64,000 nucleotides of DNA, taken from the NCBI RefSeq assembly GCF_003337275.1, contig NZ_QPJQ01000026.1, positions 1 through 64,000 on the forward strand, in the 5' to 3' direction. Shown piece by piece: positions 33,292 to 41,223 of this stretch. This DNA is from Marinomonas foliarum. GTDB lineage: Bacteria; Pseudomonadota; Gammaproteobacteria; Pseudomonadales; Marinomonadaceae. How positions within the stretch are numbered: the first letter of the stretch is position 1; every line of letters begins with the position of its first letter. The translations under genes and the position numbers were made by a program. The notes under the pieces are model-generated. The model was not told the origin of the DNA, made no database searches, and worked only from the letters and a program-made list of their open reading frames with translations.

Positions 33292-34626
33292 TTAAAAGAA
33301 CTCGGCATATTTTTCGACTTCCCAAGAAGATACTTGGCGAGAATACTCATTCCATTCGGCACGTTTCACTTTAATAAATTCCGCGACAAGGTTTTCCCCC
33401 ATGGCCTCAATAAAAACAGAATCCTTTTCTAATTCATCAAGTGCATCACCAAGGGATTGAGGAAGAATAGAAATATTCTTGGCAATAATATCTTCTAGAG
33501 AAAGATCATAAAGATTGATGTTCATCGGTTCGCCTGGATCAAGCTCACGTTCTATACCGTCTAGGCCCGCAGCAATTAAAGCGGAATGAACAAGATAAGG
33601 ATTGCACCCAGAATCAGGTAGTCGAAACTCCAAACGACCATACGGCACACGAACCAAAGCTGAACGATTGTTATCGCCGTAGCACACGTAAGCTGGTGCC
33701 CAGGTCGCACCTGAACTATTGCCACCAACAACTAAACGCTTATATGAATTCACTGTCGGAGCGGCAAACGCACAAATCGCTTTGGCGTGCGCCAGAATAC
33801 CCGCCGTAAAGTGATACGCTAATTTTGAAAGGCCCATGCCATTTTTATCACTGTCATCGTTGAATAAGTTCTTACCAGACTCATCTGTGATAGATAAATG
33901 GAAATGCATGCCATTGCCTGTTTTATCTGGGGCAGGTTTTGGCATAAATGAACAGATCATCCCCATATCGTTAGCAATTTCACCAGCTGCCATACGAACA
34001 AATGTGAATCGATCAGCAGACTCTAGCGCATCGCCATAGGTGTAGTTAATTTCAAACTGGCCATTCGCATCTTCGTGATCAATTTGGTAAACATCAAAAT
34101 TTACCGCTTGTAATGACTCGACTAAACGCTCTAGGAACTCACGAGAACGAGAAAGTCCTTTATAGTCATAACAGGGCTTAGCAAGCTTATCGGACTTGTC
34201 CACTGGAAGTAGCTCGCCATACTCGCCTTTTTTGAACAAGTAAAACTCTGGCTCAAGCCCAGTATTTAAAGTCCAACCTTTGTCTTCTAAGCGCTTAATT
34301 TGATTTTTTAGCACGACACGTGAGCAATATGGATGAGGCTCATTATTCACATATCCATCGCAGACCAACCTTGCATAACCTGGCTGCCAAGGGACAATAC
34401 TTAATGTAGAGAGATCACCACGTGCCAAAAAATCAGGACCATGAGGTTCCATAGCAAGACCAGTAACGGCAAAACCTGCAAAGCCAGCCCCCTTTTCGAC
34501 AACATCAAAAATATTCTTTGCAGGCACCGATTTTGTTTTTGCTACGCCATGAATATCCACAAACTGCGCTAAAACATATTTGATATTATTATCTTTAAGA
34601 AAGCCTTCTACTGCATCTGATTGCAT
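33292..34626 (-). CDS. gmaS: Gamma-glutamylmethylamide synthetase (GmaS)
   Basis: The 444-residue protein is a glutamine-synthetase superfamily member: [15 protein letters not shown] at the N-terminus, [15 protein letters not shown] (about 117-131), [17 protein letters not shown] (about 185), [12 protein letters not shown] (about 241), [15 protein letters not shown] and [13 protein letters not shown]. GmaS ligates methylamine to glutamate with ATP. Adjacent mgsABC distinguishes it from a normal glutamine synthetase, which would be longer in the GlnA type and not linked to these genes. AGGAG precedes the ATG. A candidate sigma-54 promoter lies at 34817-34831, and CTATAGGAA repeats just downstream of it suggest a repressor, probably the divergent XRE-cupin protein. 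Confidence 0.85.
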   Translation of the reverse strand: MQSDAVEGFLKDNNIKYVLAQFVDIHGVAKTKSVPAKNIFDVVEKGAGFAGFAVTGLAMEPHGPDFLARGDLSTLSIVPWQPGYARLVCDGYVNNEPHPYCSRVVLKNQIKRLEDKGWTLNTGLEPEFYLFKKGEYGELLPVDKSDKLAKPCYDYKGLSRSREFLERLVESLQAVNFDVYQIDHEDANGQFEINYTYGDALESADRFTFVRMAAGEIANDMGMICSFMPKPAPDKTGNGMHFHLSITDESGKNLFNDDSDKNGMGLSKLAYHFTAGILAHAKAICAFAAPTVNSYKRLVVGGNSSGATWAPAYVCYGDNNRSALVRVPYGRLEFRLPDSGCNPYLVHSALIAAGLDGIERELDPGEPMNINLYDLSLEDIIAKNISILPQSLGDALDELEKDSVFIEAMGENLVAEFIKVKRAEWNEYSRQVSSWEVEKYAEFF

Positions 34627-34786
34627 TGCTGATCTCCTAACTTATGGTGAACGTAATGTGTGTTCTTGTTGATGAACCAAACAACCAAAGCAAAATATCC
34701 AAAAATCTCACTAATACTGTTAGTAATAACCCTTTATAATCTTGCCTGAGTCGATATCGCATCAGATAAAAACCCCATAATATTCT

Positions 34787-34862
34787 CTATAGGAATTTTT
34801 ATTTCCCTATAGGAAAGCAACATGCCTGCCAAAAATTGATTTTTAGGAATTTTTTTTTCCTA
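34787..34862. promoter_or_regulatory. Candidate operator repeats between gmaS and XRE-cupin gene
   Basis: CTATAGGAA occurs at 34787-34795 and 34807-34815, 20 bp apart; the second is inside the palindrome TTTCCCTATAGGAAA. A related TAGGAA-N7-TTCCTA inverted repeat lies at 34844-34862. The elements flank the predicted sigma-54 promoter in the divergent region and are good candidates for binding by the XRE-cupin regulator. Confidence 0.5.
34817..34831 (-). promoter_or_regulatory. Candidate sigma-54 promoter for gmaS-mgsABC
   Basis: On the minus strand TGGCAGGCATGTTGC matches the -24/-12 consensus TGGCAC-N5-TTGC with one mismatch and correct GG-to-GC spacing. It would give a leader of about 180 nt to gmaS, consistent with nitrogen control. 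Confidence 0.5.
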
Positions 34863-34946
34863 GCAGTGTAAGATAATGATTTTTATGGTCTAAAATTACT
34901 TAAAGAACGGAATAACCATTGCAAAGAGACAAGAAGGCCAATAACA

Positions 34947-35600
34947 ATGAAGAAAAATGCACCATCCAGGCACGCCAATGCGCTAAATGAGGGCGAGATC
35001 ATTCAAACAAGAGACACGTCCCCTAAATTAAAGCTTGAGGAATACATTGCGATGCACGTAAGACGCAAACGTGTAGCACAAGATTTAAAAATCACTGACG
35101 TCGCACGTATAGCAAAATTAAGCCAAGGAATGGTGAGTAAAATAGAAAATGCACAAGTATCGACGAGCCTTGATACGCTTAGCCGTCTTTGCGACGCTAT
35201 TGGCTTATCAATCTCACAGTTATTTGCCGACTATGACCGCCCTGAAGGCGGTGCTCTACTTACTAAATCTGGACAGGGCATGGAAGTGGTACGTAGAGGA
35301 ACAGAAAAAGGCCATACCTATCAGCTGCTGAGCTATAGTCGTGGCAAAAAGCAGCTCTATGAACCTTTCTTAATTACTATGGATGATGCAAGTGAGGTTT
35401 TTCCTACTTTCTCTCACCCTGGACAAGAGTTTATACACTTACTGGAAGGCCAAATACTTTATCGTCACGGCAACCACTTATATAACATGCAGGCGGGAGA
35501 CTCTTTATCATTTGACGCTGAAATTCCTCATGGTCCAGAGGTGCTTGAACAAGTCCCCATTAAACTATTGTCGTTCATCATGCATGAAAATAAAAATTAG
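34947..35600 (+). CDS. XRE family regulator with cupin domain
   Basis: The 217-residue protein has an XRE/SinR-type helix-turn-helix at about 35-90 (DLKITDVARIAKLSQGMVSK, NAQVSTSLDTLSRLCDAIGL) and a C-terminal cupin_2 effector domain with HPGQEFIHLLEGQILYRHG and MQAGDSLSFDAEIPHGPE. It is divergent from gmaS-mgsABC over a 320-bp region that contains repeated CTATAGGAA elements. Regulators of this architecture often sit beside glutamine-synthetase-like catabolic genes (for example PuuR). It most likely represses or activates gmaS-mgsABC in response to a methylamine-derived metabolite. Confidence 0.85.
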   Translation: MKKNAPSRHANALNEGEIIQTRDTSPKLKLEEYIAMHVRRKRVAQDLKITDVARIAKLSQGMVSKIENAQVSTSLDTLSRLCDAIGLSISQLFADYDRPEGGALLTKSGQGMEVVRRGTEKGHTYQLLSYSRGKKQLYEPFLITMDDASEVFPTFSHPGQEFIHLLEGQILYRHGNHLYNMQAGDSLSFDAEIPHGPEVLEQVPIKLLSFIMHENKN

Positions 35601-35690
35601 TAATCTATATATTACTGAATAAAAGATACGAGCCAACTACTAATTATGCATTCTTACAAAAACAGCCGGCTAAAATTTTTTATACAAATA

Positions 35691-35800
35691 AGATACAACA
35701 ATAAAGACCAAACACTAGGTTCGGCCTTTATAATTTACACGTTCTAATTAATAAAATTAGTAGATATAAAATTGGAAAGACTAAGAAAAATCAGTCTACT
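35691..35800 (-). repeat. Degenerate copy of the attL-side tRNA terminator and tRNA 3' end
   Basis: AGATACAA at 35691, AACACTAGGTTCGGC at 35711-35725 (15-bp identity to 546-560), CTTT..TTTAC, then TTGG..AGACTAAG at 35772-35785 follow the same order as 530-610 at the left end. The tRNA-like part is decayed. It may be a fossil attachment site marking a junction between two successive insertions. No gene is evident in 35601-35989 otherwise. Confidence 0.45.
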
Positions 35801-35989
35801 AATTCCTCATAAAATATAATAAAAAACTACCGGTAACGCCTTAAGTATATCGAGAATTTAATGAGTTATTTTTACTCTACTGAGATTACCTCGCTCAAAA
35901 AAAGTAATTTATAGCTGTCAATATTTTCATTAGTATGATTTATAAATAACTCATCCATCTAAATATAAAAAATAATAAACAGCTATTTA

Positions 35990-36667
35990 CTAAGGAAGTC
36001 TAGATAATATGCTATCCAATGGTTTTAAATGGTTCTCAAGAGCATCAACAACCCTGGATACATCCCTCTTCAATAAAGAGTCAAGTATTTCTGTATGTTC
36101 TTTTATAATCAAGTGAATACGCTCAGGCTCTATACTAAGCGCAGTATAAGCAACACGGATTTTTCTATTTTGTATTGCCTCATACATATCCATGAGTACG
36201 GGATTATTAACTGCTGCAACCATAGATCCATGAAAAGCCACATCCATAAAAATATGTTGATAGAAATCAATTTCATTCAAATCGTCTTTATAAGCTTCAT
36301 AACGCTCTATCATTGACTCATGACAATCTATCATCTTTACAGGTACTACTATATTTTCTTCACAAATCCTTTTTGCAGCATGTTTTTCTATTAACCTTCT
36401 AGTTTCATATATATTTATTATTTCAGTTCCTGTGACCTGTCTGACACGAGCACCTTTTCTCGGAATCAAATCAATAAATCTCTCAGCCTCTAACTTGACA
36501 AAAGCTTCGCGAACAGGTGTTCTTGAGAACCCTGTTTCATTAGTTATAGTTTCTTCTTCTATAAAATCGCCACTATTAATTTCGCCTTTTATAATTTTAT
36601 CTCTTAAATATGTATAAACCTTATCTTTTATAGGAGGATTATTCACTTTTACCTTTTTAAAATTCAT
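35990..36667 (-). CDS. GntR family transcriptional regulator (FCD type)
   Basis: The 225-residue protein has an N-terminal winged helix (about 12-75; GDFIEEETITNETGFSRTPVREAF in two pieces around residue 40) and a C-terminal FCD effector domain (DFYQHIFMDVAFHGSMV, IIKEHTEILDSLLKRD, ALENHLKPL) whose histidines could bind a metal-chelated carboxylate. It is the last gene of the leftward aldolase-amidase-TRAP-RraA operon, 61 bp after the RraA-like gene and behind a hairpin at 36693-36718 that may reduce its expression. The 11-bp-phased GTATAC array at 41994-42033, upstream of the first gene, is its likely operator. Confidence 0.85.
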   Translation of the reverse strand: MNFKKVKVNNPPIKDKVYTYLRDKIIKGEINSGDFIEEETITNETGFSRTPVREAFVKLEAERFIDLIPRKGARVRQVTGTEIINIYETRRLIEKHAAKRICEENIVVPVKMIDCHESMIERYEAYKDDLNEIDFYQHIFMDVAFHGSMVAAVNNPVLMDMYEAIQNRKIRVAYTALSIEPERIHLIIKEHTEILDSLLKRDVSRVVDALENHLKPLDSILSRLP

Positions 36668-36692
36668 TTATTTTTCCAAAAAATTTAAAATT

Positions 36693-36718
36693 AGCCACAA
36701 CTAAATATAGTTGTGGCT
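36693..36718 (-). terminator. Intercistronic hairpin between RraA-like gene and GntR gene
   Basis: AGCCACAAC pairs with GTTGTGGCT around an eight-base AT loop; in the leftward direction it is followed by AT-rich sequence with several T residues. It probably attenuates transcription into the regulator gene. Confidence 0.5.
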
Positions 36719-36728
36719 TTAATAATTA

Positions 36729-37376
36729 TTAATTAAAAAACTTTTCAGCCCCAGAGAATTCAGACACTTTCCCTCCGGCTAATATTTTTGAGCGTGCAGG
36801 AATCTCTGCATTCTCTTTACTCTTCAATAACTCACCTAGCCCAACAGCATCGCTTGGGGAAATAAATGCAACACCATCAGAGTCTGCAAATACCACGTCT
36901 CCGGGGTTCACGACAGTACCGCAAATACTAACTGGAACATTTATAGCTCCTTCAATCCCACTAATTCTAGTAGTTAAAGGGCTAAACCCCCTTGATAATG
37001 TTGGAAAATCATACTCTTGGGTTTCATCATAATCATTTACACAACCATCAATTACAGCCCCAACTGCACCTCTCACTTTTGCAGTATAGGCAACAAGTCC
37101 GCCAAAACAAGATCTCTGGACATCGCCACTTTGATCAATAACTAATACATCTCCTGGACGAAGAAGATCGGCAGCAACATGAACAGCTGTTGAATCAAGG
37201 TGTGGGATTCTAACGGTGACAGCGGTTCCGACAAACTTTAATGGTCGCTTATTAGGAACTAATCCTAAAGCAAAACCATGATCTCTTAAATGCCCTAGAG
37301 TTGACACGCATGTCCCCTTAAGCTCGTCTAATATTGACTGATCTACTTGTTTAGGCATAGATGATTTTAAAAACAT
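36729..37376 (-). CDS. RraA-like / HMG-CHA aldolase family protein
   Basis: The 215-residue protein belongs to the RraA-like family, which includes 4-hydroxy-4-methyl-2-oxoglutarate / oxaloacetate-decarboxylating aldolases. Recognisable parts are GTAVTVRI (about 50), LLRPGDVLVIDQSGD (about 71), GGLVAYTAKVRGAVGAVIDGCVNDYDE (about 92-118, in pieces) and VVNPGDVVFADSDGVAFI (about 155). In active aldolases an Arg follows DGxx (DGxxRD); here it is Asn (DGCVND), so catalysis may be changed or lost. AAAGGAG precedes the ATG. It follows the TRAP large subunit by 12 bp and lies in one operon with a second, HpaI-type aldolase. Confidence 0.75.
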   Translation of the reverse strand: MFLKSSMPKQVDQSILDELKGTCVSTLGHLRDHGFALGLVPNKRPLKFVGTAVTVRIPHLDSTAVHVAADLLRPGDVLVIDQSGDVQRSCFGGLVAYTAKVRGAVGAVIDGCVNDYDETQEYDFPTLSRGFSPLTTRISGIEGAINVPVSICGTVVNPGDVVFADSDGVAFISPSDAVGLGELLKSKENAEIPARSKILAGGKVSEFSGAEKFFN

Positions 37377-37388
37377 ATTAACTCTCCT

Positions 37389-38720
37389 TTAATTAATTCC
37401 TGAATATTCTGGTAAAAAAGTAGCAATTCCTGGTATGAAAATAATGATTGCAACGACAAAAAGGTCTGCAATAATAAATGGAATAACACCTCGAAACGCC
37501 GTTGATATACCAACCTCCTTTACAGTTCCAGAATAAACAAAGATATTCATTCCTACAGGAGGAGTAATAAGTGCCATTTCGGCTACTTTAACTATCAAAA
37601 TCGCTAGCCATACACCATCAAATCCATAGCTAGTTAAAATTTGATGTAATAGAGGGGCTGCAACAAGAATCATCGAAATGCCATCTAAGAACATACCAAG
37701 TGGTAAAAGTAAAAGAAGACATAAAATTAAAACCATATAGGGTGGAATAGCTGATGCTGTCACGCTTTGAACTAAAGCCGAAGACGCACCTGATATAGCT
37801 AAAAAGTAGGTAAAAACACTTGCCCCCGCAATTAGAAGAAACGTCATTGATGTTAGCCCTATTGACTCACTTAATGACTCTTTTAACATGCTCGAAATAT
37901 CAGATACCTTTACACGTAAAAAAAAGACAATAAGCGATGTAAGCGCACCAAATGATGCAGCTTCAGTTGGGGTAGCTATCCCCATATATATGGTTCCAAT
38001 AGAGACTATAAATATTACAAAAAGATACAGGCATCCTATTATATCAACAGAGTTTTCTTTAACTTTAAGTATGGTATCTTTATTACCATCAATTAATCTC
38101 TTACGTTTATGAAATGTAGCTAAAATAACTATCGTTACCGCATAAGCTAGTATAGTTAGCAGTCCTGGGCCAATACCAGAAAGTAATAATCGACCTATTG
38201 ATTCCCCAGTAACGACACCATAAAGCACAAGAACAATGGATGGAGGGATTAGTACTCCTAATGTTCCTCCTGCGCATACAACGCCAGCTGCAAGAGTTGA
38301 TTTTTGACCTGACTCCACAATTGCATCTGTAGAGACACGAGCCATTGTCGCCACCGTCGCGACACTTGAACCGGTAACGGCGGCAAATAACCCTGAACCA
38401 GCCAATGAAGAGAGAGCGGAACCACCGGGTAATCGCTTTAACAATCGCGAGGCTAAATCAAAACCGGCCTGAGCAAGACCTGCTCTTACTGCAAGTACCC
38501 CCATTAGTATAAAAAGCGGAATAATAACTAAAGAGTAGTTATAAGCAACCGCATAAGGCGCACCGGAAATAGTTGACATAGCCGTACCAGAAGAGCGGAT
38601 AATGGAAATACCAACAAGTCCAGACAACATTAATGCTAGACCTACATGAAATCTGATGCCGAGTAATACTATAAATATAGTAATAGTCACACCTAAAGAT
38701 AATATATTATCAGGCGCCAT
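37389..38720 (-). CDS. dctM: TRAP transporter large permease (DctM type)
   Basis: The 443-residue, twelve-helix membrane protein has DctM features: GVLAVRAGLAQAGFDLASRLLKRLPGG (in pieces about 72-98), AAVTGSSVATVATMARV, GTLGVLIPPSIVLVLYGVVTGES and MALITPPVGMNIFVYSG near the C-terminus. With the small subunit (10-bp overlap upstream) and the periplasmic lipoprotein it forms a sodium-driven importer of an organic acid. Substrate unknown; the aldolases beside it suggest a hydroxy-oxo acid or a precursor. Confidence 0.9.
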   Translation of the reverse strand: MAPDNILSLGVTITIFIVLLGIRFHVGLALMLSGLVGISIIRSSGTAMSTISGAPYAVAYNYSLVIIPLFILMGVLAVRAGLAQAGFDLASRLLKRLPGGSALSSLAGSGLFAAVTGSSVATVATMARVSTDAIVESGQKSTLAAGVVCAGGTLGVLIPPSIVLVLYGVVTGESIGRLLLSGIGPGLLTILAYAVTIVILATFHKRKRLIDGNKDTILKVKENSVDIIGCLYLFVIFIVSIGTIYMGIATPTEAASFGALTSLIVFFLRVKVSDISSMLKESLSESIGLTSMTFLLIAGASVFTYFLAISGASSALVQSVTASAIPPYMVLILCLLLLLPLGMFLDGISMILVAAPLLHQILTSYGFDGVWLAILIVKVAEMALITPPVGMNIFVYSGTVKEVGISTAFRGVIPFIIADLFVVAIIIFIPGIATFLPEYSGIN

Positions 38721-39294
38721 ACTCTCCCCCTTCCTTTTTCACATTAGACCTATCTAAAGACTTATTATTAATAGAAACTTCAGTATTAATATTTTTTTTA
38801 TAGACTTTATTTTTAAGGTTCAGCATCTCTATCGTTGACTTAACAACCAAAACAAAAAAATACAATATAAATGAAAAAAACAATACTATTTTTGTTGGCC
38901 AAGTACTAATTCTTAAAACACCATTAGTCGTCTCACTTCTATCTATAGAAGTGAGAACGTCATTAAAAAGCCCCCAAGACACTATCAATGAAATAATTAA
39001 GAAAAGAGTCAATCTAATTATAGAAAAAATAAATTTACTTTTATCTTTCAGACCTCTTTCAACCAAATCCACTGATACATGACGCCCCTCTATTTCAGCT
39101 AATGCGAGACCAAGAAAAGCTACTGTAACCAATAAAAGCGAAGACAGATCAACGGTACCAAGTATTGACTTTCCAAATACATTTCTGGATACAACATCTA
39201 AAACAGTAATACCCAAAATAAAAATCAAACAGATACCAGATAATACAGTCAGGCAAGACATAACACTTTTCAAAAAGTGCTGAAATCTATGCAT
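38710..39294 (-). CDS. dctQ: TRAP transporter small permease (DctQ type)
   Basis: This 194-residue protein has four membrane helices and the typical small-subunit pattern DVVSRNVFGKSILGTVDLSSLLLV followed by GLALAEIEGRHVSVDLV (the first quoted span covers two adjacent pieces near residue 32-55). The long, charged C-terminal tail (about 155-194) is unusual. It overlaps the DctM gene by 10 bp and follows the binding protein by 1 bp; AGGAGG precedes the ATG. Confidence 0.85.
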   Translation of the reverse strand: MHRFQHFLKSVMSCLTVLSGICLIFILGITVLDVVSRNVFGKSILGTVDLSSLLLVTVAFLGLALAEIEGRHVSVDLVERGLKDKSKFIFSIIRLTLFLIISLIVSWGLFNDVLTSIDRSETTNGVLRISTWPTKIVLFFSFILYFFVLVVKSTIEMLNLKNKVYKKNINTEVSINNKSLDRSNVKKEGGEYGA

Positions 39295-39295
39295 A

Positions 39296-40375
39296 CTAAC
39301 CTCCTAAACACGAATCTATTGGGCTAATATATTTAGATTTATCTTCCTCTTCTTTTATAATATTTCTATAGCTATTAATGACTAACTGAGATTTATAGCC
39401 ACGAGAGTTATAACGATCAACCCAATCTTTATCAGCACTTACTTTAGCTTTCCAATCAGCAACACTTTCATTTGAGAATTCAGTAATTTTTACATCCGAC
39501 TCTTTAAGCTGAGAACATGCAACTTGTCCGGCAGCATCCATCTCCTCAAGACCATAAGAAATACTATTTTTTGAAGCTTGCATAACGGCGTTTTGATATT
39601 TTTCTGGCATCGAATCAAATACACCTTTATTTATAACAACAATGGAACTTGAATAGGCACCAATACCTGGGTTAACAAGATATGGTGTTATGGGAGCAAG
39701 TCCAAACGTAGGTAAATTTGCCAAAGCAAGCGCAGAATAACCATCCACTATTCCTCGTGACATAGACTCATAAATATCAGTTGCTGTCATAGAGACAGGG
39801 TTAACATTTTCAGCCATCAGAACTTCTGAAGTCAGCCCACCAGATCGAATAGACCGACCACTAAGTTGCGAAGGGGTGCTAGCTGGTTCTTTTAAACCGA
39901 TGAGGACTGACCCAAGAGGTAAAGGGAATAAAAGCTTTACGCCATTTTCATCAAAATCACGTTTGAATTCGCTATTTTCCTGATACAAACGTTCTATGGC
40001 TTTCATTTGTGTTTCAGGGTTATTGGTTTCAAAAGGTAGCTCGACAACAGTAAACATTGGCAACCCGGAAGTTGCATATATTGAACCTATTTGTGCGATG
40101 TCAGCTCTGCCATCGACAGTGGCCGAAAGCGAATCATCGGCTTTGGCGAGGCTCTGACTATAATGAAACTCTACTTTTACACCTCCTTCTGTTAAGCGCT
40201 CCACTTCTTTAGCCCAACGCTGAACAGTTTTAGATTGATCAGATGTTGAAGTTGTATAAGTACTGTATTGGAGAACATAATTAGATTTATCTTCTTCACT
40301 GCACCCACTTAATGTTGCTACAGCTGTAGCAAGAGCTGACATTTTTACTATCTTTCCTATATTTAACGATTTCAT
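39296..40375 (-). CDS. dctP: TRAP transporter substrate-binding lipoprotein (DctP type)
   Basis: The 359-residue DctP-family protein carries a lipobox (TLSGC near residue 24), so it is probably membrane-anchored rather than free in the periplasm. Family features include VERLTEGGVKVEFHYSQSL (about 62), AGLDI-like region GRADIAQIGSIYATSGLP, RSIRSGG with the ligand-binding Arg near 170, and IVDGYSALALANL near 210. It feeds the DctQM permease. The gene is 53 bp after the amidase gene in the same operon. Confidence 0.85.
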   Translation of the reverse strand: MKSLNIGKIVKMSALATAVATLSGCSEEDKSNYVLQYSTYTTSTSDQSKTVQRWAKEVERLTEGGVKVEFHYSQSLAKADDSLSATVDGRADIAQIGSIYATSGLPMFTVVELPFETNNPETQMKAIERLYQENSEFKRDFDENGVKLLFPLPLGSVLIGLKEPASTPSQLSGRSIRSGGLTSEVLMAENVNPVSMTATDIYESMSRGIVDGYSALALANLPTFGLAPITPYLVNPGIGAYSSSIVVINKGVFDSMPEKYQNAVMQASKNSISYGLEEMDAAGQVACSQLKESDVKITEFSNESVADWKAKVSADKDWVDRYNSRGYKSQLVINSYRNIIKEEEDKSKYISPIDSCLGG

Positions 40376-40428
40376 TAACTTGTTCCTTTTGAATATTTTA
40401 TTTTTTAATTATTTATCTTTAATCTATT

Positions 40429-41223
40429 TTATTTTCCAACTACTTTATAACGTCGTAGTGTCAAAGCAGGGTTGATTTTACGAACATTTCCTAATCTTTC
40501 ATTAGACAATTCAGCTAAAGCCACACCAGAATTTTCACCCACTGACGCAAGAGTAATTCCCATAGGGTCTATGATTGCACTATTACCTACACCATTAGGA
40601 GCACTTTGGTCTGCAGCTAATATAAACACTGTATTTTCAATAGCTCTTGCTCTAATCAACGTATTCCAGTGGTATTCTTTTAAAGGTCCGGGAATCCATT
40701 CAGCAGGAAGAGCAATAATATCAGCGCCAGAGTCAACTAATGCCCGAGTAACCTCAGGAAAACGCAAGTCGTAACATGTTTGCATGCCAATGTTCATTCC
40801 CTCCACAGAAAGTAATGACCCATTATTAGGCTCTGCTGCAATGACCTTATCAGACTCGCGATAACCAAATGCATCGTAGAGGTGTACTTTTCGGTATAAA
40901 GCTGACACTTCACCTTTTTCTATACCTATAAGAGTATTGTGAATACGATCCTCGCTCGCCTTTTCATTAATTCCGAAAACAATGGCGACATTTAGCTCTA
41001 GGGATAAGCTAGCAATCTTTGTTACACTTGGGCCACCAAGCAACTCCGCATTTTCTACAAACCTGTCATCCATTGTTGAAACCGTATAGATAGCATATTC
41101 GGGGAGTACAATTAGTCGCGCTCCCTTTTTATGAGCTTCACGGACTAAAGCCTCGATTGAATTTAAGTTTTCCTCTTTATTATCATTAGGTGCATATTGA
41201 GCAACGGCTGTAATAAAACTCAT
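40429..41223 (-). CDS. Carbon-nitrogen hydrolase (nitrilase superfamily amidase)
   Basis: The 264-residue protein shows the Glu-Lys-Cys triad of the nitrilase superfamily: LPEYAIY (Glu, about 41), YRKVHLYDAFGYRESD (Lys, about 109) and GMQTCYDLRFPEVTRAL (Cys, about 147). YDLRFPE is usual in omega-amidase / Nit2-type and deaminated-glutathione amidase enzymes, which hydrolyse amides of dicarboxylates. Its ATG overlaps the aldolase stop by 4 bp and GGAGGAG precedes it. Together with the two aldolases this suggests breakdown of an amide-bearing oxo or hydroxy acid, but the substrate is not evident. Confidence 0.85.
   Translation of the reverse strand: MSFITAVAQYAPNDNKEENLNSIEALVREAHKKGARLIVLPEYAIYTVSTMDDRFVENAELLGGPSVTKIASLSLELNVAIVFGINEKASEDRIHNTLIGIEKGEVSALYRKVHLYDAFGYRESDKVIAAEPNNGSLLSVEGMNIGMQTCYDLRFPEVTRALVDSGADIIALPAEWIPGPLKEYHWNTLIRARAIENTVFILAADQSAPNGVGNSAIIDPMGITLASVGENSGVALAELSNERLGNVRKINPALTLRRYKVVGK

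Noticed and set aside
33292-34626. Ordinary glutamine synthetase
   Set aside because: The sequence is of the GS superfamily, but linkage to mgsABC and the absence of nitrogen-regulation partners such as glnK, ntrB or ntrC favour gamma-glutamylmethylamide synthetase.
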